Shown here piece by piece: positions 8,429-17,742 of a stretch of 64,000 nucleotides of DNA (positions within the stretch are counted from its first letter, which is position 1; the number at the start of each line of letters is the position of its first letter). Made by a program: the position numbers and the translations under genes. Source of the DNA: Bernardetia sp. MNP-M8 (GTDB taxonomy: Bacteria > Bacteroidota > Bacteroidia > Cytophagales > Bernardetiaceae); the NCBI RefSeq assembly GCF_037126285.1, contig NZ_CP147012.1, positions 2,812,001 to 2,876,000 of the forward strand, in the 5' to 3' direction. Below the pieces are notes generated by a model. That model ran no database searches. It was not told the origin of the DNA and saw only the letters and a program-made list of their open reading frames with translations.

Positions 8429-9715
8429 ATGGATTATTTGAGAGGATTGTTAGGAATGTTGGTTTTGCTAAGCGTGGCTTATGCGTTTTCTAGTAATCGA
8501 AAAGCTATAAATTGGAAATTAGTTGGAATTGGTATTCTTTTACAAGTAATTTTTGGAATATTGATTACTCAAGTTCCTCAAGTAGCACAAGTATTCCGAA
8601 GTGTAAGTGAAGGATTTGTGAAATTTTTGAGTTTTGCCAACGACGGAGCTAAATTTTTATTTAGTGATTTGGCTGATGTTCCCAAAAGTGGTTTTATATT
8701 CGCCTTCCAAGTTTTGCCTACTGTTATTTTCTTCTCTGCTGTAACCACAGGATTGTATTATTTAGGAATTCTTCAAAAAGTATCTTATGGAATTGCTTGG
8801 CTGATGGCAAAAACAATGGGGCTTTCAGGTGCAGAAAGTCTTTCAGCAGCAGGAAATATTTTTTTAGGGCAAACAGAAGCTCCTTTACTAGTTCGTCCTT
8901 TCATTGCCAAAATGACAACCTCTGAGCTTATGTGTTTGATGACTGGAGGAATGGCAACCATTGCAGGAAGTGTTTTGGGAAGTTATGTTGCTTTTCTTGG
9001 TGGTGCAGATTTAGCCAAACAAGCCGAAGTAGCAGCGCAATTACTTAGTGCATCGATTATGAATGCACCAGCAGGAATTGTATTTGCCAAAATGCTAATT
9101 CCAGAAACAAAGCCAGAACTCATTGATTCAGAATTAAAAGTAAATAAAGAAACTCTAGGTGCAAATGTTATTGACGCTTTGGCGATTGGTGCAGGTGATG
9201 GACTAAAACTAGCTCTCAATATTGGTGCAATGCTTTTGGCTTTTATTGCTGTTATTGCTCTCTTGAATTATATGCTTGAAGTAGTTGGAGATTATACTAC
9301 ATTAAATGCTATCATTGCAGAAAGCACAGATGGAGTTTTTAATAAGCTTTCTATGGAATATATTTTAGGACAAGTATTTCGTTTGGCAGCCTTTGTTATT
9401 GGTGTAGAATGGGCTGATACACTTCAAGTAGGAAGTCTTTTAGGACAAAAAACGGTTATTAACGAATTTGTCGCCTATGTAAGTCTCGCAGACCTTCAAG
9501 AAAAAGGACTTATTTCAGCTAAATCAATTACAATTGCTACATTTGCGCTCTGTGGTTTTTCTAATTTTAGTTCAATCGCTATTCAGATTGGAGGAATTGG
9601 AGCAATGGCACCTAATCAACAAGCAAATTTATCTCGTTTGGGATTGAAAGCCTTGTTAGCTGCAACACTTGCCTGTATGATGACAGCAACAATTGCAGGA
9701 GCTTTATTAGCATAA
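8429..9715 (+). CDS. NupC-type concentrative nucleoside transporter
   Basis: A 428-aa inner-membrane symporter that imports nucleosides with H+ or Na+. It has about ten hydrophobic segments and the CNT-family signatures: the N-terminal MDYLRGLLGMLVLLSVAYAFS, the GQTEAPLLVRPF motif that forms part of the nucleoside site, a LMTGGMATIAGSVLGSYV segment and the C-terminal ALCGFSNFSSIAIQIGGIG motif. Length matches bacterial NupC (about 400-430 aa). A palindromic repeat lies in its leader, and a MITE-like element follows 39 bases after its stop codon. Preferred nucleoside is not evident. Confidence 0.93.
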   Translation: MDYLRGLLGMLVLLSVAYAFSSNRKAINWKLVGIGILLQVIFGILITQVPQVAQVFRSVSEGFVKFLSFANDGAKFLFSDLADVPKSGFIFAFQVLPTVIFFSAVTTGLYYLGILQKVSYGIAWLMAKTMGLSGAESLSAAGNIFLGQTEAPLLVRPFIAKMTTSELMCLMTGGMATIAGSVLGSYVAFLGGADLAKQAEVAAQLLSASIMNAPAGIVFAKMLIPETKPELIDSELKVNKETLGANVIDALAIGAGDGLKLALNIGAMLLAFIAVIALLNYMLEVVGDYTTLNAIIAESTDGVFNKLSMEYILGQVFRLAAFVIGVEWADTLQVGSLLGQKTVINEFVAYVSLADLQEKGLISAKSITIATFALCGFSNFSSIAIQIGGIGAMAPNQQANLSRLGLKALLAATLACMMTATIAGALLA

Positions 9716-9754
9716 AGTTTTAATTTTAAGATTACATAACCATAAATATACTAG

Positions 9755-9881
9755 AGTACTGGACATGAATTCTGTCAGGACACTTTTAAAGTGTCAGACA
9801 ATTCGTATATTTAACTGTCTTGATACCTTTGAGGTGTCCGACAGAGCAGAAAAAAAAGCATTTTATCCAATGTCCAGTACT
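9755..9881. mobile_element. MITE-like palindromic element with 12-bp terminal repeats
   Basis: The 127-bp segment begins with AGTACTGGACAT (9755-9766) and ends with its exact reverse complement (9870-9881). Inside, a CTGTC-GGACAC-type arm is repeated in inverted orientation (about 9772-9790 and 9826-9844) and a GACACTTTTAAAGTGTC palindrome is present. ATAAATATAC occurs just outside both ends (9742-9751 and 9884-9893), which may be a target-site duplication. No ORF is inside, so it would be non-autonomous. Confidence 0.65.
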
Positions 9882-9940
9882 TTATAAATATACACCCCTT
9901 AACTAATACTGTTTACAATTTACACAACAATTCAACTATT

Positions 9941-10672
9941 ATGAATTTAATTAAAATTTCTGTATTTGCTATTCTTTCTTTTTTAGTAACTTTTCAAGCA
10001 ACTGCCCAAATTCAATTTGGAGTTAAGGCAGGCTTAAATATTAACAATATTGGTTTTATCTCTGAAAATGAGGATGATGAATTAGATACAAAAATGTTAT
10101 TTCGTTATCATGTGGGTGCTACAGCTAACTATGATATAAATGAGGTTTTGAGTTTACAACCTAGTTTATTATTTAGTGTCAAAGGGTTTAGAGTAAATGA
10201 ATCTGCAAAAGATGATTTTTCTGAGTCTACACTGAAAGGTCATGGTAGTTTTTATTATTTAGAAATTCCTATTAATTTAGCATATAAAATTAATAATTTT
10301 CAAATATATGCAGGTCCTTATGCAGCTTTTGGAATAGGAGGAAACGGTAAATCAGAAACTACTCAAAAAATTAATTTTGGTGGGCTTGTTTCAGAACAAA
10401 CTATAACTGATAAAATTACTTATAAACCTTATTACCGAGAAATTACTCAAGATGATGACTTTAAAGACAATGAAAATCCCTATAGTGGACTTGATTATGG
10501 TCTTAATATTGGAGTTGGCTACAAGGTAAATAATCTTTTATTTAATGTAGGATATTCGTATGGGTTAGGAAACTGGCTTCCTAAAGCAGAAGGAAACAAT
10601 GATTATAGAAAAGACAATAAAATTCAGAATCGTGTAATTACACTTTCAGCTAGTTATTTCTTTGGAGAATAA
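9941..10672 (+). CDS. Outer-membrane beta-barrel (PorT-like) protein
   Basis: This 243-aa protein has a signal peptide (about residues 1-22, ending TFQATAQ) followed directly by IQFGVKAGLNINNIG, the usual start of the Bacteroidota outer_membrane beta-barrel (PorT) family. Amphipathic strands continue to the C-terminus, which ends in an aromatic residue near the end (SASYFFGE), as expected for outer-membrane insertion. The function is not known; such proteins are common small porin-like barrels. It is monocistronic with a strong terminator. A MITE-like element occupies most of the upstream gap and could influence expression. Confidence 0.82.
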   Translation: MNLIKISVFAILSFLVTFQATAQIQFGVKAGLNINNIGFISENEDDELDTKMLFRYHVGATANYDINEVLSLQPSLLFSVKGFRVNESAKDDFSESTLKGHGSFYYLEIPINLAYKINNFQIYAGPYAAFGIGGNGKSETTQKINFGGLVSEQTITDKITYKPYYREITQDDDFKDNENPYSGLDYGLNIGVGYKVNNLLFNVGYSYGLGNWLPKAEGNNDYRKDNKIQNRVITLSASYFFGE

Positions 10673-10690
10673 AAAAAACAAATTTTAAGA

Positions 10691-10721
10691 GCCTATGAAA
10701 CTTACATTTTCATAGGCTTTT
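10691..10721 (+). terminator. Terminator after the beta-barrel gene
   Basis: GCCTATGAAA (10691-10700) pairs perfectly with TTTCATAGGC (10708-10717), followed by a T run. Confidence 0.88.
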
Positions 10722-10834
10722 TTATTTTATATAATTTTTTATGTAAAACAATAGTAAATTTTATATCTTAGAGTATTCGTATGTACTTTGTGCATTATTT
10801 ACTATTTCATTACTCTAATAAAACTATCCACAAA

Positions 10835-12676
10835 ATGAATTTTTACTCTACTTTTAAAACCTCACAACTCCCTATTTGGATATTCGTTTTGGGTTTTATC
10901 GGATTATATAGCATTTCAAACTCTTTATTTTCTCAAAACAATAATTTAGCAGAAGATATAGAGTTCTCCAAAAAATGGGAAGCACGACTAAATCAAGCTC
11001 TTTCCCCTAATCATTCTCATACCAATAGAGGTGATAAATCTCATCGTTCTTGCTTGTCTATGGTTCTTTTGGAGGGTAAACAAAATAAGCACAAACTCAC
11101 AGAGCGTCTTCAGAAAGTTTTAAGAACACATGCTATACGTCCAGATCTTGATTTTTCAGTAGATTCACGTCATTTTCGTTTTCATTATGACAAAACAGGA
11201 AGCAATGCCGTCTCTTCTACAGATAATAACAATAATGATATTCCAGATTATGTAGAGTTTATGGCTTCTGAATTTGAGAGTGTTTATAAAAAAGAAATAG
11301 AAGAACTAGGTTATATAGCTCCTCCAAGTGATGGTGATGAAGGAGGTGGAAATGGTTTTTATGATATTTATATTCAGAATCTACAACAAGGGTATTATGG
11401 TGCAGTAAACTATGAGCAAAAAGTGGGAGATAATCCAAATTCCTCTGTAGTAGAAACAGAAGCTGCTACAAGTTGGATGGAAGTGCGTAATAATTATGAT
11501 GGTTTTGGTTTGCAGAATGATGCACTTAAAGTAACGGCAGCACATGAGTTTTTTCATGCTATTCAGTATGGTTATAACAGTAGTGATTCGCCTTCCTATT
11601 TTGCTTTTGAAGGCTCAGCTTCTTGGATGGAAGAAGAAATTTATCCTCGTATAGACGATAATTTTCAATATCTAGATGGCGTTTTTGATGCACCTGATGT
11701 AGCTGTAAACTATAATGAAAAAGATGCAAATGACCCAGACTATTTTGATTTGCGAATAAACTGGTATGGCTCGTGGATATATTTCCAATATATAGGAGAA
11801 AATTATGGGAAAGAAGTAATCAGAACATTTTGGGAAAATTTGCGTTCTCAGTCAGAGTTAGAAGCTCTTAATGCAGCTCTTATTACAAAAGGAACAACTC
11901 TTAATACTGCTTGTGAAGATTATTTCATAGCAAATATTGTTCTGTCTGCCAGTTCTGTTTCTCAACCTTTTACGTATAAGAGAGCTGCTGACTATATCAA
12001 TTATTTGAGAGAAAATACGGATTCTGAAAGAGTAAGAGTGGAAGGACAACTAGATTATTCAGGACAAAGTAAAGTATGGGATAGTAAGCAACAAGGAAAT
12101 AGACGATTGATGAGATTTTCAGCCGATTATATAGAACTTACCACACAGCAAAGAGATTTTAAGGTTGAAATAACAACTACTGAAGGAACAGGAAGTGAAA
12201 TAGGAGTACAGTTTGTGGCTTTGAAAGCAAATGGAGAAGTAAAAGTGGTTAAAGATTATCCTAGTGTAGGAGAAGATGCTAAAATTGAAGTACAAGATGT
12301 AAATCAGAATGATAAAATGTATTTGATTGTTTACCGATTAGGAAAATTAAATGATGATTTTACTTCTAAGCAATACAAATTGCGTATAGCAAATATCAAT
12401 GAACCTTTAGGAATAGAAGATAATTTAGGAGAAAATAATTATTTCAAAATTGCATCAAATCCTATTTCAAATAATTTGCGTTTTATATATCAACTAGAAA
12501 ATCAAAATCTAAAAGACTATAAAGTAAATATAACTGACGTTTTAGGTAGAAAAATGACTCAAAATAACTCAATTGAGAAGACTATTCCTACTTCAAAATG
12601 GGCAAAAGGAACTTATTTTGTTACGCTTTTGTATAATCAGAAGCCTGTTGCTGTTCGTAAAATAGTGGTTCAGTAA
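10835..12676 (+). CDS. Secreted MXAN_6640-like metalloprotease with type IX sorting domain
   Basis: The protein has a signal peptide (hydrophobic LPIWIFVLGFIGLYS segment), then a conserved region with AAHEFFHAIQYGYN, an HExxH zinc motif, followed by FEGSASWMEEEIYP, whose glutamates may supply the third zinc ligand. This matches the MXAN_6640 family of putative metalloproteases. The last 80 residues (YFKIASNPISNNLRF ... DVLGRK ... WAKGTYFV ... VRKIVVQ) form a T9SS type A C-terminal sorting domain, so the protein should be secreted or anchored on the cell surface by the PorSS. ATG at 10835 gives a normal signal peptide; an in-frame ATG at 10781 would add 18 residues. Substrate unknown. Confidence 0.8.
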   Translation: MNFYSTFKTSQLPIWIFVLGFIGLYSISNSLFSQNNNLAEDIEFSKKWEARLNQALSPNHSHTNRGDKSHRSCLSMVLLEGKQNKHKLTERLQKVLRTHAIRPDLDFSVDSRHFRFHYDKTGSNAVSSTDNNNNDIPDYVEFMASEFESVYKKEIEELGYIAPPSDGDEGGGNGFYDIYIQNLQQGYYGAVNYEQKVGDNPNSSVVETEAATSWMEVRNNYDGFGLQNDALKVTAAHEFFHAIQYGYNSSDSPSYFAFEGSASWMEEEIYPRIDDNFQYLDGVFDAPDVAVNYNEKDANDPDYFDLRINWYGSWIYFQYIGENYGKEVIRTFWENLRSQSELEALNAALITKGTTLNTACEDYFIANIVLSASSVSQPFTYKRAADYINYLRENTDSERVRVEGQLDYSGQSKVWDSKQQGNRRLMRFSADYIELTTQQRDFKVEITTTEGTGSEIGVQFVALKANGEVKVVKDYPSVGEDAKIEVQDVNQNDKMYLIVYRLGKLNDDFTSKQYKLRIANINEPLGIEDNLGENNYFKIASNPISNNLRFIYQLENQNLKDYKVNITDVLGRKMTQNNSIEKTIPTSKWAKGTYFVTLLYNQKPVAVRKIVVQ

Positions 12677-12709
12677 TTCAAAAATAAATATATAAAACTA
12701 TTTTCTGTT

Positions 12710-12753
12710 AAAAAGTCAGTTTAGATTCACGTTATTTTTTAAACTGACTTTTT
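12710..12753 (+). terminator. Terminator after the metalloprotease gene
   Basis: A 14-bp perfect stem pairs 12710-12723 with 12740-12753, ending in a T run. Confidence 0.88.
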
Positions 12754-12956
12754 GTCATTTTTTTAAAAATATGTATTTTATTTTACTCTCTTTTTAAATT
12801 ATTTTTTGTTTTAAAAAATGTTTATTATTTACTTATTTTAGCCGATAAAGAGAAAATTAAAGTTGGTTTGAGTTTTGATTATATTATAGTAATCAACCAA
12901 CATTTAGATAATAAGCTAGTCTGAACTATTACCAGATACTAAAAATATATACAATT

Positions 12957-13337
12957 ATGATGACCATAGATAAAACCTTAACCAAAAAACTTGCTTTACA
13001 ATCACAAGCAGAAAATATAGCTAGTGGAGGAACTGTTGCTACAAAGATGTTTCTTTCAGAAGAAGAAAATGGATATTTACTTCGTTTGACAGCAGCTTCT
13101 GTAAAGCCAAATTCATATAAAATAGAAATTCGTCAAGGACATTTAATTATTATGTCTCTAGTCAAAATTAGTGAATTTGAAGGTGTACCTCGTTTTATGC
13201 AAGCCTTTCCAATTCTGCCTCATGTAGATTCAAATGGAATTGAGGCTCGTTATACCAACGGAGAACTTCATATTTTTGCTCCTTTTAGTGAAGATAATGA
13301 TAAAGGAGAAAACAGAAAAATTGACATAGATTTTTGA
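12957..13337 (+). CDS. Divergent Hsp20/alpha-crystallin-like protein
   Basis: The 126-aa protein has no signal peptide. From residue 35 it shows an immunoglobulin-like beta pattern typical of small heat-shock proteins: YLLRLTAASVKPNSYKIEI, GHLIIMS, then FPILPHVDSNGIEARYTNGELHIFAP, which parallels the family's LP..VD...I.A.Y.NGVL.I..P stretch. It is shorter than usual and lacks the classic C-terminal IxI motif, so it may not form large oligomers. The second codon is also ATG (12960). It stands alone with its own terminator. The family call is by pattern; holdase activity is inferred. Confidence 0.55.
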   Translation: MMTIDKTLTKKLALQSQAENIASGGTVATKMFLSEEENGYLLRLTAASVKPNSYKIEIRQGHLIIMSLVKISEFEGVPRFMQAFPILPHVDSNGIEARYTNGELHIFAPFSEDNDKGENRKIDIDF

Positions 13338-13362
13338 GTCTAAAACAATAACATATATAAAC

Positions 13363-13407
13363 AAACCTTGCTTTTTTAAGAATATTCTTTAAAAGGCAAG
13401 GTTTTTT
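13363..13407 (+). terminator. Terminator after the Hsp20-like gene
   Basis: AAACCTTGC (13363-13371) pairs with GCAAGGTTT (13396-13404), extended by A/T pairing and followed by T residues. Confidence 0.82.
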
Positions 13408-13434
13408 AGTTGTTTTGATAAAACAATTTGAAAA

Positions 13435-13791
13435 ATGACACGACAACAACAACTTATTGCATGGACAGAATCTATACTAGACATTACTCAAAGATGGAAA
13501 AACAAAAATATACATGTCAAAATATCTCTAACAGATAGAGATTTTGATAGACACGGAACTAGTTTTACCCATTTTTCTATGATTTTCAACTCTTTTTATA
13601 TCCGAACAAGTGGAGTAAGAATGATGTTTAGTGGAAAAAATAATGAACTTGTAGAAGTTTCAACAGATTTTTTGACACAAGTCGAAATCATAGAAAACAA
13701 CCTAGAAAATCTAATTATTTTCACAGAAAAATTAGGCGAAAGTGACTTAAAACAAACTATCTTTAGAAAGACTACTTTGCTTTTACTATAA
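13435..13791 (+). CDS. Small hypothetical protein
   Basis: A 118-aa soluble-looking protein that is not recognised. It starts with a basic, Gln-rich helix (MTRQQQLIAWTESILDITQRW) and contains alternating hydrophobic strands (HVKISLTD, HFSMIFNSFYIRTSG, LVEVSTDFLTQVEII), ending in a short helix. There is no signal peptide, cysteine pair or catalytic motif. It is convergent with the TraB/GumN gene, with only 15 bases between the stop codons. The ORF length and codon use are consistent with a real gene. Confidence 0.5.
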   Translation: MTRQQQLIAWTESILDITQRWKNKNIHVKISLTDRDFDRHGTSFTHFSMIFNSFYIRTSGVRMMFSGKNNELVEVSTDFLTQVEIIENNLENLIIFTEKLGESDLKQTIFRKTTLLLL

Positions 13792-13806
13792 AATTTGAAT
13801 TGATAA

Positions 13807-14859
13807 TTATTTTTTAATTTTTTCCTTTTTATTGAAAAATATTGGTGTTAGTGTATATCCAGCTTCTTTCAATAGATTTACCATTCCTTCTTCACCTCCC
13901 AAATGACCAGCACCAACGGCTGCAAAAATAATATTTTTCTTACTCTTTTTATCTTCTTTAGTTAGTTCTTTTTTCATTTGTTCTTCCATTCGTTTTACCA
14001 TCACAATATTTCTTCTAATAATAAGCGATTGATAAGATTCCTTTTCAAACTCACCTGAAATTTGGTTGTGCAAAAGCTCTATGTTTTCACTCAAATAAAG
14101 TGAAATTAAGGTTTCCATTGGGTTAGGAGAGTTTTTTAATTCGACTAAAGTGGTGTCATTTTCTTCTATAACAGCGACATCAATTTCTATATTTAGAGAA
14201 TCTTGAACATTAATATTCTGCTTTGCTTTATTTTTTTCTACAATATAATTATATAATTCTCTTGCTTGTTTATTGATTGGTGTAGAGTTCAGAGCAGTCA
14301 TTTGTTCCTTTACAGTTTCTAATCCAATTACTTTTTGTTCATTTTTCCTTGCTCGGTTTTGTAGGTACATATCTAAAGCTGGAAATTTCTCTATTGTGGC
14401 ATTTTCTTTAGTGGTATGTGCTGATTGGGTAAGTTTTTCTTGTTCTTTTTCTTGCAACATTGCCATAATAAAAATAGGACGAACCATATCTAAAAAGGGA
14501 GCTAATTGTCCTATATTTTCTGCTAGATAAGGCTTTATTTCTTGATATTCTTCTTTTGTGAGTAGTTTGGAAAGTGTCGAATCTGATGGTGACATAATAT
14601 AACCAATCGCCAAAATAGAAGTCATAAAATTCAAATCTAGCTCGCCAGCTACTGTCAGAGAATTATCCATATAAGGATAAACATTAGAAGCATAATCAAT
14701 TACTCTTTCGTCACCTACATGCACAGTTCCAAAAAGATAAGATTTTTGTTTGAGATTGTTTCCACTTATTTCCCAAAGAAGTTGAGCCTTTACAAATGTA
14801 GAAGTAAAGAAAAATAGGATAGAAAAGAGTAAACCAATTAGATAGGAAGAGTTCGGCAT
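13807..14859 (-). CDS. TraB/GumN family secreted protein
   Basis: The 350-aa protein has a signal peptide (residues 1-25, ending FVKAQ) and the TraB/GumN hallmarks: LLWEISGNNLKQKSYLFGTVHVGDER at the start of the mature part, a conserved Glu in AGELDL, and the C-terminal AAVGAGHLGGEEGMVNLLKEAGY, which ends in the family's GY.L.P pattern. Bacterial members are thought to be metal-dependent hydrolases or peptidases related to Tiki proteins, and are probably periplasmic or outer-membrane associated. The conserved Gly-x-x-His (GTVH) and Gly-His (GAGH) motifs are intact. No partner gene is nearby. Confidence 0.82.
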   Translation of the reverse strand: MPNSSYLIGLLFSILFFFTSTFVKAQLLWEISGNNLKQKSYLFGTVHVGDERVIDYASNVYPYMDNSLTVAGELDLNFMTSILAIGYIMSPSDSTLSKLLTKEEYQEIKPYLAENIGQLAPFLDMVRPIFIMAMLQEKEQEKLTQSAHTTKENATIEKFPALDMYLQNRARKNEQKVIGLETVKEQMTALNSTPINKQARELYNYIVEKNKAKQNINVQDSLNIEIDVAVIEENDTTLVELKNSPNPMETLISLYLSENIELLHNQISGEFEKESYQSLIIRRNIVMVKRMEEQMKKELTKEDKKSKKNIIFAAVGAGHLGGEEGMVNLLKEAGYTLTPIFFNKKEKIKK

Positions 14860-15029
14860 AAGTAGAGATTTAGATTTGTAGTAAACTATTAAAGTTCATT
14901 ATAAACTGACAAAAAAATAATTCTGTTTTTTTAATAGAACGGATAATTATGTTTTGTGTTCCCTACTTTTTTAAAAATAATGTTGATTTTGTTTTTCTAC
15001 AAGTATAGATTGGTAAGTTTATAATGCAG

Positions 15030-15743
15030 TTAAGGAATATCCATAAACTTATGTGTTTGTAGTGATACTTGCCACCTAGGATTGTTTTTTACAAATTCTA
15101 TCAAAATAGGTAAGTTTTTACTACTCTTACTCCATTCTGGTTGAATAAGTAACTTACAAGTATCAGAAACTTTTTCGGCTTCTTCTTGTGCCCATTCCAA
15201 ATCACTGAGTGCATACACCACCATTTTTAGCTCATGTGCTTTCTGATAAATGTCCTCTAACGGTTTTTTGAATCTTTTTGGAGAAAGAGTAATCCAATCT
15301 AGAGTTCCTGAAAGTGGATGCGCTCCCGAAGTTTCAATATGAACTCTAAAACCTTCTTGTTTTAATGCTGCTGTCAGTTCATCTAAATTGTGCATCAATG
15401 GCTCTCCTCCTGTAATAACTACTAAACGAGCAGGAAAAGAACTAGCTTCTTTTACAATTTGAGTAATAGATTGTTGTGGGTGTGCTTCTTTGTCCCAAGA
15501 TTCTTTTACATCACACCAAAAACAACCTACATCACAGCCTCCCAAACGAATAAAATAAGCTGCATGTCCCATAAAAACACCTTCGCCTTGAAGGGTATAA
15601 AATGCTTCCATTACTGGAAGAATAGAATCAAAAGGAGCTATAGATGGCTTTTGGGAAGTAGATAATGATTCAAAGTTTGGTTTAATCTGTTTTTTTGATT
15701 TCAAAATTGAATTTGATGGTTTTGATGAAGATATAGTACGCAT
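15030..15743 (-). CDS. queE: 7-carboxy-7-deazaguanine synthase
   Basis: A radical SAM enzyme that contracts 6-carboxytetrahydropterin to 7-carboxy-7-deazaguanine in queuosine biosynthesis. The LQGEGVFMGHAAYFIRLGGC segment and the cluster motif CDVGCFWC (Cys-x3-Cys-x2-Cys) are characteristic, as is VITGGEPLMHNLDEL (the GGE motif) and the late VSLQTHKFMDIP ending. ATG at 15743 is chosen: a TAnnTTTG box at 15822-15829 places the transcription start near 15815, downstream of an alternative ATG at 15824. Residues 1-28 before the core are polar and atypical. No queC, queD or queF is adjacent. Confidence 0.9.
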   Translation of the reverse strand: MRTISSSKPSNSILKSKKQIKPNFESLSTSQKPSIAPFDSILPVMEAFYTLQGEGVFMGHAAYFIRLGGCDVGCFWCDVKESWDKEAHPQQSITQIVKEASSFPARLVVITGGEPLMHNLDELTAALKQEGFRVHIETSGAHPLSGTLDWITLSPKRFKKPLEDIYQKAHELKMVVYALSDLEWAQEEAEKVSDTCKLLIQPEWSKSSKNLPILIEFVKNNPRWQVSLQTHKFMDIP

Positions 15744-15821
15744 TTTGATTTCGTAATTTAGAATGATAAAATGAAATAGAATACGGCGAAGGTGTGCAAA
15801 CTCCACAGCGCAAAAAGAGTG

Positions 15822-15829
15822 CAAAGGTA
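15822..15829 (-). promoter_or_regulatory. TAnnTTTG -7 element upstream of queE
   Basis: On the minus strand this reads TACCTTTG, a perfect -7 element. No good -33 TTTG is seen at the expected distance. The position argues for the queE start at 15743. Confidence 0.45.
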
Positions 15830-15830
15830 G

Positions 15831-16432
15831 CTTTTTTTTTATAAAAAATTAAATAGTATTACTTACAGTCTCATAATATAGTTTTATATTTGTTTTATAT
15901 TCTAGTTTTTTTAGCAAATAATGCTGTAGTAAAAATCCTTAATCTTAAAAATTAGGAATAATCCTAAGGGATAATGTTATTTATCAATATATATTTGTAA
16001 TAATTATTTTATAAGAATTATGAAATAATTGCAAATTTTAAATTGTTGATTATCAGTTTATTAAAAGTAAATAAACTACTATTACGAAACACTCAAATAT
16101 TTGATAATCAGTGGACTAAATTTGTAATTTTTAATTAGCTTCGCTGCTTTAATAGGTCGTAATTGTTCCTAAGGTATATAATTTGTTAGAGCTAATTATA
16201 AGATAAATTTGATAATTAAAACAGATAAAATTTTATCTAAATTAAAGTATTACTGACCGAGATAAATTAGATTTTAATCGTAAAAAACAAACTCTATACG
16301 TAACTCTACGTATTTAAAACTAATAAAGGCATAAAATTTGGCTATTATCTATATAAATTAACTAATATAAATCTTATTGTTTATAATCAAAAATAAATAT
16401 ATAGTAATTTGATTTTTAATTAAAAATAGATT
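15831..16432. other. Gene-free AT-rich gap with a 42-bp repeat
   Basis: About 600 bases between divergent queE and the Sel1-repeat gene hold no credible ORF on either strand. The only structured parts are the 42-bp repeat at 16124-16165, related short direct repeats around 16045 and 16101 (GATTATCAG/GATAATCAG), and a TACGTA pair near 16297-16311. The rest is low-complexity A/T sequence. Confidence 0.6.
16124..16165. repeat. 42-bp dispersed repeat, copy 1
   Basis: Matches 39684-39725 at 39 of 42 positions in the same orientation (shared core AATTAGCTTCGCTGCTTT). Both ends of the unit carry GTAATT as a short direct repeat. Confidence 0.75.
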
Positions 16433-17659
16433 TTGATGAATTGCAAGAAGTGTAAAAAACAGAGAAATATATTTAATAGAAAAAATAAATCATTTATTTT
16501 AACCATGCTAACAACCTTACTTACAACCATTCTTATTACACTTTCTTCTTTTGCTCAAAACATACAAGAGAATGATGCTACCCTTGCCTACAAACAAGGA
16601 AAGCAACAGGAAAAAAGTGCTTCTACAACAGCACATTACGAAAAAGCATTTCAATTATATGAAAAATCTGCTGCTCTAGGCTATGATTCAGCACAGGTTG
16701 CACTGGCTCAGTTTTATGAGCTTGGTATAGGCACAAAAACAGACTTCTTGAAAGCTGCCGATTTGTACCAACGTGCTTTAGAACAAGGAAATGCACAAGC
16801 AGCTTTTCGCTTGGGAAATCTGTATGAAAAAGGAAATGGTGTTGAACAAAATATGGCACAGGCTGCTCATTGTTATTTGCAAGCTTGGGGAGGAAAGTAT
16901 CCTCGTGCTTCGGAAGCTCTAGAACGCATAGATGCAAAACGTTGGTTGTCTTCAGACTTGCCTACCTATCGTTTTTATTTGGCCATGAATAATGATGAAA
17001 AAGCACAATATGAATTAGGAAAGATGTATTTGGATACAAAAACAACAGCAAAGCCAAATTGGATAAAAGCAAAGTATTGGTTAGAAAAAGCTGCAAAAAA
17101 TAATTTGGTAGAGGCTCAACTTCTTTTAGCAAAAACGTATGAAGAAGGACAAATTATAGAAAAAAATACTGATATAGCAACTAGTTATTATAATCAAGCT
17201 GCAAGACAGAATAATAAAATAGCTTTATTATGGCTAGAAAATCAGCAACTTCAAGAGAGTACTGAAAATATTAGGCTTACAGCTACTACAAATCACTCAA
17301 TTCAAAATGAAGTTGTAGTAATTAATCATTTTGCAGAAGGTGTAAAAGCGTGGAATACTAAAAATAATAAAGTTGCATATACTCATTTCCAAAAAGTATC
17401 TTCTAAAAAACAACCTCAAGTTTTGAAATATTTAGCCATTATGCATAAAGATAATTTGATTGCAACAGCAAATTTATCAGAAGCAATTTTGTATTTGAAT
17501 GATTATACAGCAATTTATCCAGAAGATGCAGAAGCTTATAAACTCTTAGGAGAAGTTTATCTTGCCAAAAAGCAAAAATCAGAAGCAAAATATTATTTTG
17601 AAAAAGCAGAAGAAAAAGGAATCAAGATAACAAAAGAAGTTTGGGCTTCTTTAGATTAA
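16433..17659 (+). CDS. Secreted Sel1-repeat / TPR protein
   Basis: The 408-aa protein has a basic N-terminus and hydrophobic core ending in SSFAQ, a signal peptide. Residues 45-260 contain Sel1-like repeats, recognisable by the A..LY..A...G...A...LG.LYE.G.GV pattern (for example QAAFRLGNLYEKGNGVEQN and KAQYELGKMYLDTKT). Residues 290-400 have more canonical TPR units (AEAYKLLGEVYLAKKQ). Such solenoids are protein-protein scaffolds; this one acts in the periplasm or outer membrane. ATG at 16436 or the internal one at 16505 are alternative starts. It converges with cysD across a shared terminator. Confidence 0.78.
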   Translation: MMNCKKCKKQRNIFNRKNKSFILTMLTTLLTTILITLSSFAQNIQENDATLAYKQGKQQEKSASTTAHYEKAFQLYEKSAALGYDSAQVALAQFYELGIGTKTDFLKAADLYQRALEQGNAQAAFRLGNLYEKGNGVEQNMAQAAHCYLQAWGGKYPRASEALERIDAKRWLSSDLPTYRFYLAMNNDEKAQYELGKMYLDTKTTAKPNWIKAKYWLEKAAKNNLVEAQLLLAKTYEEGQIIEKNTDIATSYYNQAARQNNKIALLWLENQQLQESTENIRLTATTNHSIQNEVVVINHFAEGVKAWNTKNNKVAYTHFQKVSSKKQPQVLKYLAIMHKDNLIATANLSEAILYLNDYTAIYPEDAEAYKLLGEVYLAKKQKSEAKYYFEKAEEKGIKITKEVWASLD

Positions 17660-17691
17660 CACACTCAGTTGGAATTTTTACATAAGAAATC

Positions 17692-17733
17692 AAAGCCGTT
17701 TTATTGATGTTTTTCAATAAGACGGTTTTTTAT
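17692..17733. terminator. Bidirectional terminator between Sel1 gene and cysD
   Basis: A stem of about 14 bp with one wobble pairs 17692-17707 with 17714-17730, flanked by A and T runs on both sides. Confidence 0.8.
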
Positions 17734-17742
17734 TTTTTTGAC

